Of a stretch of 64,000 nt of DNA, positions 39,219-48,413 are shown piece by piece. This DNA is from Paenibacillus aceti. GTDB lineage: Bacteria > Bacillota > Bacilli > Paenibacillales > Paenibacillaceae. The position numbers and the translations under genes were made by a program. The notes under the pieces were generated by a model. The model was not told the DNA's origin and ran no database searches. It saw nothing but the letters and a program-made list of their open reading frames with translations. Where the stretch lies: contig NZ_KZ987724.1 of assembly GCF_003614185.1 (NCBI RefSeq), forward strand, positions 2,924,171 through 2,988,170, read 5' to 3'. Positions within the stretch are counted from its first letter, which is position 1; each line of letters starts with the position of its first letter.

Positions 39219-41045
39219 ATGAGAAAAACATCTTTGCTCGCACTATTACTTACCTTTGTACTGGTGGCCAGCGCTTGCTCCTTAAAGACCAAGACGGATG
39301 TGGCAAATAAGCCCGACAACTCCGGAACAACAACAGCCGCCCAGAATGATACCCGAGTCGACATTGAATTGCTCAGCATGAGCTCTAATGAATCGGAAAT
39401 TAACATTATTCGTGACCAATTAACGAAGAACGGCTTCAATGTGAAGCTAAACCTGCAGCCGGATTATGGCAGCTTCAAGGCGCAGGAGGATGGCGGCAAC
39501 TTCGATATCGCTCTTTCAAGCTGGACCACGGTGACGGGGAACCCCGATTATGCTGTCAGATCGCTGTTCAAGACTGGCGGGGATTACAGCATTATCTCTG
39601 ATCCAGAGCTCGACAAGCTGATCGATGAAGCTGCCACCGAAACTCCAGAGCAATACACAGATACGTATAAACAATTGGAGCAGCATCTCGTGTTTGATAA
39701 GGCCTATATCGCACCGCTCTACATTTCCTTGAAGAGCCAAGCCGTCAATAAGGAGGTTCTGAACCCGGATACAGTCAGACTCTCTAAATCCCGCGCGCTG
39801 GCTTGGGAGACTATCGATTTCAAGGATACCTCCAAACGGGACAAAGAACCGCTGATTCTGACGCAATCATCTTCGGTGCTGACCTCCCTGGATCCGATCA
39901 AAGGCAATGATGGCTCGATCAACCAGCTCAATACGAATATGTATGTACGGCTGATTAATCTGACGGATGATGACAAGATCACCTCCGACGGCTCCCTGTC
40001 CTATAACCACAGCATTGCTGAAGGAAATACGGAATACTACTTCCTGCTTAGGGACGATATCAGCTTTGCCAAGATCGACAATAAACAAGCCGTTGACACT
40101 GGTGAGCGCGTAGGTGCCGATGATGTGATCTTCTCCCTCGACAGAGCCAAGGATAAAAACTCCGTGCCGGATCATCGGACCTATAGCTTGCATGAGCATA
40201 TTAAAACCATTGAAACGGTGACCGATCTTGCTGCTCTAGACAATGTGAAGCAATCCTCCGGCAAGGGGAGCATCCGGGAAGCGCTGGACGCCGGTCTCGA
40301 CACGAAGATCAAGGAACTCGTTGCCGACAAAAATCAGGCGGATCATACAGCAGGTAAGTATCAGGTCGTTAAGCTGACGACAACCGAGCCATTCCCGCAG
40401 GTGCTGAACTATCTCGCCCATCAATCCGCCGGGATCGTCTCCAAGAAGCAAGTGGAGAGCATTAACACCTATGATGTCGCCAAATTCGATGTTAACAAGG
40501 ATATCCCTTACGGCGATCAGAATACGGTGACAGAAGGCAGCAAATACAATAATACTTTGTACGCCAGCGGCCCTTATATTTTGTCCTACAAAAATGACTA
40601 TGAAGGCATCTTCTACAAGAACCCGGGCTACCGCAAAGGCTCCAAATTTGAACCGAAGATCGCAACTGTGAAGGTGCGCTTCATCGCGGATTCCGATAGC
40701 GCCCTGTCCGCGTTGCGCAGCGGGGAAATCCACCTCTATTACGGGGTCCCGGAGACGAAATATGACACGATCGAGAGCGACAGCAAATTGAAGCTGCAGA
40801 GCATCGAGAGCAACGCCGTATCTTATCTGCTCTTCAATACGAGCAATCGAGACGTCGCCAAGAACGAGGATTTGAGAAAAGCGGTCCTTTACTCGATCAA
40901 TCAGGATGATTTCCTGCAATTCTACAGCAATAAGAAGATCAAGGCAGTATCTACCGTCAGCCCGATCGTCAAGACGGGTAATGAGCTGACAGCTGATCCG
41001 GCCAAGGTGAAGGAATATCTGGATAAATACAAGGCTACAAAATAA
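39219..41045 (+). CDS. Family 5 solute-binding lipoprotein, apparently circularly permuted
   Basis: 608-residue lipoprotein: signal peptide with lipid cysteine at residue 20 (VASAC). Residues ~45-205 resemble the C-terminal lobe of DppA/OppA-type binding proteins: DIELLSMS, QLTKNGFNVKL, GNFDIALSSW, NPDY, DPELDKLIDEA, and YIAPLYI. Residues ~210-600 resemble the N-terminal part: LTSLDPIKGND, EGNTEYYFLLRDDISFA, GADDVIFSLDRA, and ALSALRSGEIHLYYG, ending at DPAKVKEYLDKY. So the segment order appears inverted. Likely the receptor for the adjacent permeases; ligand unknown. Confidence 0.85.
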   Translation: MRKTSLLALLLTFVLVASACSLKTKTDVANKPDNSGTTTAAQNDTRVDIELLSMSSNESEINIIRDQLTKNGFNVKLNLQPDYGSFKAQEDGGNFDIALSSWTTVTGNPDYAVRSLFKTGGDYSIISDPELDKLIDEAATETPEQYTDTYKQLEQHLVFDKAYIAPLYISLKSQAVNKEVLNPDTVRLSKSRALAWETIDFKDTSKRDKEPLILTQSSSVLTSLDPIKGNDGSINQLNTNMYVRLINLTDDDKITSDGSLSYNHSIAEGNTEYYFLLRDDISFAKIDNKQAVDTGERVGADDVIFSLDRAKDKNSVPDHRTYSLHEHIKTIETVTDLAALDNVKQSSGKGSIREALDAGLDTKIKELVADKNQADHTAGKYQVVKLTTTEPFPQVLNYLAHQSAGIVSKKQVESINTYDVAKFDVNKDIPYGDQNTVTEGSKYNNTLYASGPYILSYKNDYEGIFYKNPGYRKGSKFEPKIATVKVRFIADSDSALSALRSGEIHLYYGVPETKYDTIESDSKLKLQSIESNAVSYLLFNTSNRDVAKNEDLRKAVLYSINQDDFLQFYSNKKIKAVSTVSPIVKTGNELTADPAKVKEYLDKYKATK

Positions 41046-41050
41046 GCCGA

Positions 41051-41100
41051 AAAACCCTTGAATCCGCCAGTATCTTCCTGGTAGATTCAAGGGTTCTTTA
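41051..41100. terminator. Bidirectional terminator between importer and biosynthetic operon
   Basis: ACCCTTGAATC / GATTCAAGGGTT stem with A- and T-runs on both flanks, between convergent genes. Confidence 0.88.
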
Positions 41101-42357
41101 TTACCCTAGCCAGCTTACATCCTGAAGAGAACCGTCAGGAGCGAGCCATATCTCTTTAGGTAAGGTGTGAGACAGGAAATAAAGATTGCCACAACTCAGC
41201 CCATAGGCCCCGGAATTAGGGAAAATAAGAATATCCCCCCGATCCAACGCTTCCGGCAGCTGCACCCCGCTCTGGACAACATCCGTAGGTGTGCATAGTT
41301 TGCCTACCACATTGGTAGGCACATGCCCCTCATGAGCACCGCTGACCTCCTCCCTAATCGTATCCTTCTTGTCCTGCAGAATATAACGGATCGGAAGATG
41401 AGCTTTGAAGCTTCTGCCCATGACCGTACTGAACGCCCGATGGTGGGTGCCCCCGTCGATAATGGCGAATCTTTTGCCATGAGAATGCTTGACGTAAAGC
41501 ACCTGACTAATATAGCAGCCCATTCTGGCAGTAATGAACCGCCCCGATTCCACAAAAATATGAGATAAATTCAAATCTTCATTTTTGCGCAGCTCTTCCG
41601 CTACGATGCGGCCAAATTCCATGATTGGAAAGGGCTCATCCCCAATGAAATGCGGAACTCCGAATCCCCCGCCCAATCCGACTGTGGAGAGATGCAGATC
41701 GAACTGGCGATTGATTTTACGCACCCAATCGAACATTCTCGGCACACTTTCCCGGTAATAATCCAGGTGGAAATTCTGGGTTCCCTGATACGTATGCAGG
41801 CCGATAAAATGAAGCTGCGGCTTCATCAGCAAAGTGCGGATAGCATCCTCCAGCTGATCCTCGTCGATTCCAAATTGAGAAGGGATGCCCACCGAAGCCA
41901 TACGGGAGCCTGCACGGGTGGTCTTCAGATTGACTCGGAGGGTAACAGGTACCGTTGCGCCAAGCTGTTGCGCTTCCTCTTGAATCACTTGCAGTTCCTG
42001 CACCGATTCGGCGTTAATGCAGAATATGCCCCCTTCGATACATGCACGTATCTCCTCGCGGCTCTTGCCCGGGCCAGTAAACACAATTTCCTCAGCGGGT
42101 ACACCGATAGAAACTGCCCGCCGATATTCCCCGATAGAAGCCACCTCGATCGGAGAGTCCAGTTGATGGATCGTACTGCAAAGATAGGGATTGGGATTGG
42201 CTTTCATCGAGTAATAGAGCCTTACTGCCTGGGGCAGAGCCTCCCGGATCGAGGCATAATTGGCTACCAGCCTGGATTCGTCATATAAAAATAATGGAGA
42301 ACCGAAACGCTCGATCGCACTTACAATCGTTTGGGCTTCATGAACCGCTACTTGCAT
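41101..42357 (-). CDS. PLP-dependent decarboxylase (LysA/BtrK fold type III)
   Basis: 418 residues of the ornithine/DAP decarboxylase family. PLP lysine K52 lies in YYSMKANPNPYL. Seen further on: HTYQGTQNF near 195, GLGGGFGVPHF near 225, ESGRFI near 270, the active-site Cys in GKLCTPTDVV (where LysA has a Cys-Glu loop), and YGLSCGNLYF near the end. The Glu of the LysA Cys-Glu pair is Thr here, so meso-DAP is an unlikely substrate. Relatives include BtrK, which decarboxylates an ACP-bound glutamyl unit, and siderophore decarboxylases. The ACP and ATP-grasp context favours such a role. Last gene of the operon. Confidence 0.8.
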   Translation of the reverse strand: MQVAVHEAQTIVSAIERFGSPLFLYDESRLVANYASIREALPQAVRLYYSMKANPNPYLCSTIHQLDSPIEVASIGEYRRAVSIGVPAEEIVFTGPGKSREEIRACIEGGIFCINAESVQELQVIQEEAQQLGATVPVTLRVNLKTTRAGSRMASVGIPSQFGIDEDQLEDAIRTLLMKPQLHFIGLHTYQGTQNFHLDYYRESVPRMFDWVRKINRQFDLHLSTVGLGGGFGVPHFIGDEPFPIMEFGRIVAEELRKNEDLNLSHIFVESGRFITARMGCYISQVLYVKHSHGKRFAIIDGGTHHRAFSTVMGRSFKAHLPIRYILQDKKDTIREEVSGAHEGHVPTNVVGKLCTPTDVVQSGVQLPEALDRGDILIFPNSGAYGLSCGNLYFLSHTLPKEIWLAPDGSLQDVSWLG

Positions 42358-42361
42358 ACAC

Positions 42362-43639
42362 TCACCTCTTCTCCACCAGCTTTTTGGAGTCCATCATCCC
42401 CTGCATATATTCGATTAAATTCAGCAGTTGCTGTTTCTCCCTCGCCCAGCACAATACGAATACGCGATAAACATATATTTGCTGCTTCGGATCAAGCACT
42501 TCATGAAAGCCATAGATCAGCGCTCCTCTTTGACCCGCTAAATCTAGCTCTTCAAACTGCTGCTCAAGCGAGCTAAAGGGAATGCGCTCAGGCGATTTCA
42601 AATCATAGAACCGGATGGCGATATAAGCGAAACCGTCGCTAATCAACTGATCTCTTATAGCAAGCATATACGTGACCATAGTTAACCTGGCATTAATTTC
42701 AATGACCGGAATCAGCCTGCCCTGCTTATCAATGATGGAATCTACACCGGCGAAGCCCTGGTAACCCTGCTCTAATAGAATGCGGCCAAGCTGCTCCAGC
42801 TCGCTCTTGTAAGCTTCCATGATCTGCTCCGGGACAGCCGGATTCAAGTCACTTCCTTTATAGACACCTACATCATTAATTTCTTGGCTAGTGATGGCCA
42901 AAATTCTGCATGTCCCGTTCCACAGCAATAGCTGCGCATTCAGATTGTAATCCACCTCATGCCAGCGCTCGATAGAAACCATGAAATCGGCCTTTTCCCT
43001 CTGGCGGGATAAGTAGGCGTTAATAAACTCGAAGTCCTTCGAATCGCGGATATGAAATAAATTTTTGCCGGAAGAGCCATAAGCGGTCTTCAGTACAAAA
43101 CGGCTCGCCTGCGTCCGTTCCTGTAATGCATGAAACTGCGGGGCCAACTGTTCATAATGATGACAAATCACCCCGTCACTGACAGGGATCGAATGCGATT
43201 CGCATAGCATCCTTGTGAAGATTTTATTGTTCAGATCCAAGGCCAAGGTAGGCGGTGGGCCGATCACCGTACTATGATTTTCACGAAAAAAATCAAAATT
43301 ACTGGCATCCAGCAGATAAGGGATAACAGGCCTGTCCCGAAATTTATCGGGATGCTCATAGGGATTGCCGATAAAAAGCTGCGGAAGGCGCACCCCCTGC
43401 CGCTCCAAATAAGCCAGATAGTCCGGGTTCGGCGCTTCCTTGATGATGACCTCATCATGTTCATCGGCTAAATAGACTTGATGCCAATGCATCTGCTCGA
43501 CAATAGCGTCACTGGCTGCGTTCTTAAATTGAGGCAGCCGTACGCCCAATTTGATTTTCTGCTCCCAATTGAGGTTGGAATACCACAGCTTCGACTCTGG
43601 CACATCAAGTAATTTTCCAATAAATAAATCCTTCTTCAT
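42362..43639 (-). CDS. ATP-grasp amino-acid/peptide ligase
   Basis: 425 residues. An N-terminal pre-ATP-grasp region is followed by ATP-grasp elements: FVLKTAYGSSGKNLF near 185 (ATP-lysine and glycine loop), VSIERWHEVDYNLNAQL near 220, and the metal-binding VIEINARLTMVTYM near 305. A C-terminal extension resembles the PGM1/BtrJ type rather than D-Ala ligases. BtrJ loads glutamate onto an ACP; PGM1 makes peptide bonds. Either would suit this operon. Substrate unknown. ATG overlaps the previous stop by 4 bases. Confidence 0.72.
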   Translation of the reverse strand: MKKDLFIGKLLDVPESKLWYSNLNWEQKIKLGVRLPQFKNAASDAIVEQMHWHQVYLADEHDEVIIKEAPNPDYLAYLERQGVRLPQLFIGNPYEHPDKFRDRPVIPYLLDASNFDFFRENHSTVIGPPPTLALDLNNKIFTRMLCESHSIPVSDGVICHHYEQLAPQFHALQERTQASRFVLKTAYGSSGKNLFHIRDSKDFEFINAYLSRQREKADFMVSIERWHEVDYNLNAQLLLWNGTCRILAITSQEINDVGVYKGSDLNPAVPEQIMEAYKSELEQLGRILLEQGYQGFAGVDSIIDKQGRLIPVIEINARLTMVTYMLAIRDQLISDGFAYIAIRFYDLKSPERIPFSSLEQQFEELDLAGQRGALIYGFHEVLDPKQQIYVYRVFVLCWAREKQQLLNLIEYMQGMMDSKKLVEKR

Positions 43640-44496
43640 CCGCTTACCTCAAATGAGGTTCGTCCAGATACGGTACGAATCCAATCCATTTCGGCGCTTA
43701 AATATTGAAAAGGCTGCGGGCCGAACCACTCGATCGAAGCTGTACACTTCATCTCATCCTCATCCAGGCAAGAAATAATGCGGGTGTAATCGACCACCCC
43801 TTCACCTAATGGCACCATTCCATCCCGGGAACCGCTGGGCGAATAGACATTGTCCGGGCTAAACTGGCCGAGCCTCTCCTTACTGCTCACGTTCTTCATA
43901 TGAAAATGAGCGACCCATGGTTTTAAAGCCTGATAAGCTTCCACCGGGTCTGTCCCTCCTTCCCACATATGGAGGAAGTCCAGATTAATCTGCAAGGCCT
44001 TATGATTCACCTCATGGATCAAGCGCAGCGTAGAATCCAGAGTGTCAGCAAGGGTATCCGGATGGGTTTCGATAACGAGCACAAGCCCGCATAGCTCCAT
44101 TAATTCCGCCAGCCTTCCGAGTCGGCTGATACATAACCGCCATTCCCCTTCATTAACCTGACCACTACCCCGATGACCCGCAAAAATCCGGATATACTTT
44201 GTTTCGAACTTTTTGGTCAGCATCAGCCACTCAGCCACTTTTCCTTCCAACACCCCACTTTGCATCTCTTCATCCAATAGATTCACATAATCGCTAATCA
44301 TCGGGATCTGTAAATCTTGGGCTTTCATCTTCGCGATCCAGGGATTAGTCTGCGCTGCGGAGACATCTATAAGTGCTCTGGCATGAACGCCCCATAGCTC
44401 GATTCCAGAAAATCCGGCTTTTCCGGCGAAATCTATCAGATGATCGAAGGAAACCAACTCATGCCGAAATGAAATCGTGCATAAATTATATTTCAC
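43636..44496 (-). CDS. asbF: 3-dehydroshikimate dehydratase, AsbF-like
   Basis: 286-residue TIM-barrel protein of the sugar-phosphate isomerase superfamily. It matches what I recall of Bacillus AsbF along its whole length: MKYNLCTISFRHELVSF at the start, GFSGIELWGVHA, PMISDYVNL, ETHPDTLADTLDSTL, NLDFLHMWEGGTDPV, HFHMKNVSS and ASIEWFG. AsbF converts 3-dehydroshikimate to 3,4-dihydroxybenzoate, the catechol of petrobactin. The GTG at 44496 reproduces the AsbF N-terminus and has AGGA about 10 bases upstream; the GTG at 44505 is too close. Overlaps the previous gene by 11 bases. Confidence 0.85.
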   Translation of the reverse strand: MKYNLCTISFRHELVSFDHLIDFAGKAGFSGIELWGVHARALIDVSAAQTNPWIAKMKAQDLQIPMISDYVNLLDEEMQSGVLEGKVAEWLMLTKKFETKYIRIFAGHRGSGQVNEGEWRLCISRLGRLAELMELCGLVLVIETHPDTLADTLDSTLRLIHEVNHKALQINLDFLHMWEGGTDPVEAYQALKPWVAHFHMKNVSSKERLGQFSPDNVYSPSGSRDGMVPLGEGVVDYTRIISCLDEDEMKCTASIEWFGPQPFQYLSAEMDWIRTVSGRTSFEVSG

Positions 44497-45451
44497 GAAG
44501 TTCACTTCCTATCTGTTCTATTTTGGTAAGGAACTGTATTTCTCTTTGCTTGATCTCCTCTAATTTCTCCAATAGACTTTCGAGTAAATGGGTATCGCCG
44601 TTCTTCTTATATTTAATGAGTAGAAAATTCACGGTCGTCCATAGCTTCACGATGGAATCAATCCATGAATTCCCCTCCTCGATTTGCGACGGGCTCATCA
44701 TATGCATCTCGCGGAAGCTGTTCCAGACAGCGGCTCTCGTTTTAACAATCGAGGAAATCGTAATATTATTTTGAAAGATCCATTGATCTCTGAGTTCTTT
44801 GTTCCAGTTCGCGGACTGCACCAGCTCTTCCGAAAATTTATCAATCGCTTTCCGCCCGAAGTTATGATCGCTTTTCACGTATAATTGCAGATTTTGGCTG
44901 GCGGCATAATGAAAAGCCTCCTTAGGATCAGGCGATACAAAGTCAGAGGACGACGGCTCCAGGGTATGATAGTACATAGAAACGCTGTCCTTCCTATCCG
45001 CACCGGCTTTGCTTAGCTGCGCGCTGGTGATCCGCCCCGTAAAATCAGCGGTAGGATCGGCGACCAGGAACTCATCCTTGTCCTGATCATAACCCTGGAT
45101 CAATATGAAATGGCGGATTCCGTTCCCTTCATGAGTCATTAATTCCCGTGGAAAATAATCCAGATTGGTCGTTTTGCACATGAGCATCGCCATAGAGCCG
45201 CTATCCAGTAGATGAATAAGAGCATCCTTCGTACCTTTCTTCAGCTCCGAACGAATCCCGTAGAAATAATCAAGTCGGTACAAGCGAATCTTTTTGCCTG
45301 ACATAATCAGCTTCGAATCATAGACCAGGCTCCAATAGTTCATCAGAAAATAACGATAGCTCATGCCTTTCATTTGCAAGTACGTCATTAAACAAGAAGC
45401 AGCGCATTCCATGGCGGCAAGCTTAACGACAGTTTGCTTCGGTTGCTTCAC
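44486..45451 (-). CDS. BtrH-fold acyltransferase/cysteine peptidase-like protein
   Basis: 321 residues. The N-terminal ~190 residues have the BtrH/papain-like pattern: Cys at 16 or 20 (MECAASCLMTYL), His in GIRHFILIQGYD near 120, and Asp in FLVADPTADF near 135. BtrH moves an acyl chain from ACP to an amine in butirosin synthesis. The C-terminal ~130 residues are helical with a Glu/Lys-rich coiled-coil end. GTG at 45451 has AGGAGGT 9 bases upstream; the longer frame from 45493 puts that site inside the gene. I infer an ACP-to-amine acyl transfer. Confidence 0.7.
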   Translation of the reverse strand: MKQPKQTVVKLAAMECAASCLMTYLQMKGMSYRYFLMNYWSLVYDSKLIMSGKKIRLYRLDYFYGIRSELKKGTKDALIHLLDSGSMAMLMCKTTNLDYFPRELMTHEGNGIRHFILIQGYDQDKDEFLVADPTADFTGRITSAQLSKAGADRKDSVSMYYHTLEPSSSDFVSPDPKEAFHYAASQNLQLYVKSDHNFGRKAIDKFSEELVQSANWNKELRDQWIFQNNITISSIVKTRAAVWNSFREMHMMSPSQIEEGNSWIDSIVKLWTTVNFLLIKYKKNGDTHLLESLLEKLEEIKQREIQFLTKIEQIGSELREI

Positions 45452-45485
45452 TTCTTTTCCACCTCCTAGTTGCGCATACGCCATA

Positions 45486-46604
45486 TTAGACAAGACTTAT
45501 GAAGGATTGCAGCTTCCCGTTATTCGAAGGGAGAATGCCGTCCTTCCTCTCGATGGTCAGCCTCACTTCCGTCGATAGGCTCTGGCTTAGAAACTTCTCC
45601 AGTTTATTGTGCAGGAGAGGCTCCTCCAATTGCTCTGCAACGACTAATAATCGAAAATCGGTATAAGTCTCCTGAATGACCTGAAATTGTCGGATACGGT
45701 TATGCTCGGCCAACTCATAGAAGAACTTGTCCAGGTAACGGAATATGGAAGAAGGAATTTGACCGTTCGGCAGCTTGATCTGTTCGTTCCGGACCGGGAA
45801 CAGTTCCAGCAGCAAAGCTCCTGAAGGATCGCGGAATATACGGCCGATATCTCCTGTCCGATATCTGATAAAGGGGATGCTCCGCATCACGAAGGAAGTC
45901 ACGACCACTTCTCCGTACTCTCCCTCCTGAACTGCTCTGAAAGTGCCCGGCTCCAATATTTCCAAATATACGGATTGCTCATCCACCTCCAGTTGGCCGT
46001 TTCGGTTGGAGAAGGCGATGGCCCATAGCTCTTCCAGCCCGTAATAATCAACGAACGGAACCTGGAACACCTGTTCAATTTCTTTCTTCTGAAAAGCATG
46101 GACAGGCTCGCCCCAATTCTGAATGAAGAGCAGTGAGTCCGGCACCTGCACCCCTTGATCCGAAATATATTGCGCCAAGGACAGCAGCGCTGAGGCTCTT
46201 CCCTGGATCATGTGATAGCGGTTCTTCATCAGCTTGGATACGTAATGACCCAAATGATGCCCTTCTGTCAAGCTGCGATTGCTTAATAGGAGCATCTGGT
46301 GGTTGGCGGGCAGTCCCCATTTTTTCCTCTGGCGGTACAGGGCCATTGACAATTGCAGTCTTTCTTCCGCGGTTTTGATGCAGCGAAAGGGGATTCCCGT
46401 CGTTCCCGAAGTAAAGGTTTCGTAGATTTTCCCTGTCACTGGCCGTTCAAACTGCTCCCGTTGCTCGTTGATCATTCTCTTGTCCACGACAGGCAGTTCA
46501 TGCAAATGAGCCACCTTCCCGAACGGCCGGTAAAAAGGATACTCCTGCAAGCGATCCAGAACGAACCGCTGCAAGCGTTGTTCGACTTCGTAAGAATTAT
46601 TCAT
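45486..46604 (-). CDS. PaaK/CapK-like adenylate-forming enzyme
   Basis: 372 residues, shorter than phenylacetate-CoA ligase (about 430) but with its hallmarks: TFTSGTTGIPF near 65 (phosphate loop), DYYGLEELWAIAF near 185, and IPFIRYRTGDIGRIF near 245. A reduced C-terminal domain with NGKLQSFI at the end follows. Such enzymes activate aryl or acyl acids as adenylates, often for transfer to an ACP. The ATG overlaps the stop of the ACP gene by 4 bases, implying the pair works together. Acid substrate unknown. Confidence 0.78.
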   Translation of the reverse strand: MNNSYEVEQRLQRFVLDRLQEYPFYRPFGKVAHLHELPVVDKRMINEQREQFERPVTGKIYETFTSGTTGIPFRCIKTAEERLQLSMALYRQRKKWGLPANHQMLLLSNRSLTEGHHLGHYVSKLMKNRYHMIQGRASALLSLAQYISDQGVQVPDSLLFIQNWGEPVHAFQKKEIEQVFQVPFVDYYGLEELWAIAFSNRNGQLEVDEQSVYLEILEPGTFRAVQEGEYGEVVVTSFVMRSIPFIRYRTGDIGRIFRDPSGALLLELFPVRNEQIKLPNGQIPSSIFRYLDKFFYELAEHNRIRQFQVIQETYTDFRLLVVAEQLEEPLLHNKLEKFLSQSLSTEVRLTIERKDGILPSNNGKLQSFISLV

Positions 46605-46861
46605 TCGCCCGTCTTCCCCAAGACAAAATGAATCACGGATTGAACGGACCGGAACCGTTCGGGCTGTAAATCATCGACTTCCATTTCAAAGCCGAAATGC
46701 TCCTCCAAGGTGGAGAGAAGCTCCAGAAATTGAATCGAGTCGACCGCTAGATCATTGGCCAGTGATTGATATTTAGCAATCTCTGTCGCCTCTCGCTTGC
46801 ATAATTGGGCTATGATATGAATTACCTCTTCTTCAACCTGGTGAAGTGAATGTTGCGGCAT
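46601..46861 (-). CDS. Acyl carrier protein 1
   Basis: 86 residues. Four-helix carrier protein with the phosphopantetheine serine S42 in LAVDSIQFLELLSTLEE. Helix II and III residues (FGFEMEVDDLQPE) are typical. ATG 46861, with AAGGAGT 8 bases upstream, overlaps the ligase gene before it by 29 bases. Flanked by two adenylate-forming enzymes, one or both of which may load it. Confidence 0.88.
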   Translation of the reverse strand: MPQHSLHQVEEEVIHIIAQLCKREATEIAKYQSLANDLAVDSIQFLELLSTLEEHFGFEMEVDDLQPERFRSVQSVIHFVLGKTGE

Positions 46862-48413
46862 CTTCCCACTCCTTTGCCATAGTTCTTAGAGCCAGTCTGT
46901 TTATTTTGCCAACGATCGTTCGCGGCAGCTGCTGTTCATCGACAATGATCCATTTCCTGGGCCGTTGCACAGGTTGGAGATGTAGCTTGCTGAATTCAGC
47001 TAATTCACTGATCCTGCCGTTTCCATCGCTCAAGACGACAAAGGCCACCATCCTCTCTCCCCAGATATCATCGGCCACGCCGGTAACGGCTACCTCTCGA
47101 ACAAAAGGAAGGCCAAGGAGGATGCGTTCGATCGTCTCAGGATAGACGGTATGTCCCCCCACATTTAAGGCGTTATCCATCCGCCCAGTGATATAAATAA
47201 ATCCGTCTTGATCGATATAGCCGATATCCGAGGTATACAATCCTTCGGGCTTAAGCTGTTCTGAGGTCAATCGGTCATTATTGTAATAACCGAGCATGAC
47301 ATTGGGGCCAGTGACGACAATTTCCCCATGCTCTCCCGGTTCCGCCACAACGCCGCTCCGATACACGGATACCTGCACCCCCTTCACCGGAATGCCGACG
47401 GAGCCCGGTCGCACCTTTAACTGCTGGGCAGGCAGATAAGTCACCCTGGGCGAAGCCTCGGTCAGCCCGTAAGACGGCATCAACTCAACCGAGGGCATTC
47501 GCGAGCTTAAGTGGAGCAAGCTGTCACTAGGCATCGGGCCACCCACAATCGTCATCTTCCTCAAGCTCGCGACATCCTTCTCCCCCCAACGCTCCGTCTT
47601 GACCAAGGGCAGAATGGCGGAAGGGACTGTACACATAAAAGTAGTGCCATATTCTCGCACGAACCGGAGCATCTCGAACGGATGCATAAAAGCATCGGTC
47701 AATTGCAGATCACAACCCGCAAATAGCGCCGTTAGCCATTCCCCGGTAATAGAGGAACAGTAGCCTAGCGACTTGAAGGCAAGCAACTTATCGCCCCTGT
47801 TAAGCCAGACGTAATCCTGGATCGATTCGACATTCGAGATAATGTTATGGTCGCTCAGCATAATGCCTTTAGGCCATCCCGTAGAGCCTGAGGACATAAA
47901 GATCACTGCGGTCTCTGTCGGAGGCGTATACTCCCGTTCAGCGAATTTCCCGCCACCATGTCCGCTACCATGTGATGCGTCAGATCCATCCGAGCCTGCT
48001 AACAACCGTCCGGTATCCAGATCAATCCAATAGGGCGAGCGCTGCACATCCATTAGTGATAGAGAAGAATGAAACATGCGGAACTTAGCTGTCGACACCA
48101 CGACCATATCCGCCTCCAGCCTGCGGACCGCTCCCGAAATATCTTCGACGGCTGAAAAAGAATGCATCGGAACCGGAATCCCACCAGCGAGCACGACAGC
48201 CAGAAAGGAGCGCAAGCCGTCAAGACTCTGTTCCATCCATACCACCGCAATAAAGCGTTCCCTGAGCTTCAGTGTCCGCCAGGATGCAGACAGCTCCAGA
48301 GCGGATTGATACAGCTCGCTATAGGCTATGAATCGCTTATTCTTCTTCTTCACTTCATAAATGCCACGATCTCCCCGGGAAAACTGACGGATGAACGTAC
48401 CGAGATCATTCAT
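46833..48413 (-). CDS. AMP-dependent acyl/amino-acid ligase
   Basis: 526 residues of the ANL superfamily. Seen: phosphate loop SSGSTGWPKGIML near 170, PSYGLTEASPR near 315, the TSDIGYIDQDGFIYITGR hinge near 415, and catalytic Lys in RTIVGKINRL near 505. A Gly/Ser/His-rich insert (DGSDASHGSGHGGG) lies before the phosphate loop. Fatty-acyl-AMP ligases and stand-alone adenylation enzymes look similar; the substrate cannot be read from sequence. Overlaps the exporter gene by 8 bases and the ACP gene by 29. Confidence 0.85.
   Translation of the reverse strand: MNDLGTFIRQFSRGDRGIYEVKKKNKRFIAYSELYQSALELSASWRTLKLRERFIAVVWMEQSLDGLRSFLAVVLAGGIPVPMHSFSAVEDISGAVRRLEADMVVVSTAKFRMFHSSLSLMDVQRSPYWIDLDTGRLLAGSDGSDASHGSGHGGGKFAEREYTPPTETAVIFMSSGSTGWPKGIMLSDHNIISNVESIQDYVWLNRGDKLLAFKSLGYCSSITGEWLTALFAGCDLQLTDAFMHPFEMLRFVREYGTTFMCTVPSAILPLVKTERWGEKDVASLRKMTIVGGPMPSDSLLHLSSRMPSVELMPSYGLTEASPRVTYLPAQQLKVRPGSVGIPVKGVQVSVYRSGVVAEPGEHGEIVVTGPNVMLGYYNNDRLTSEQLKPEGLYTSDIGYIDQDGFIYITGRMDNALNVGGHTVYPETIERILLGLPFVREVAVTGVADDIWGERMVAFVVLSDGNGRISELAEFSKLHLQPVQRPRKWIIVDEQQLPRTIVGKINRLALRTMAKEWEDAATFTSPG

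Noticed and set aside
41101-42357. Calling the decarboxylase lysA (DAP decarboxylase)
   Set aside because: The Cys-Glu active-site pair is not kept, and the context is a carrier-protein pathway.
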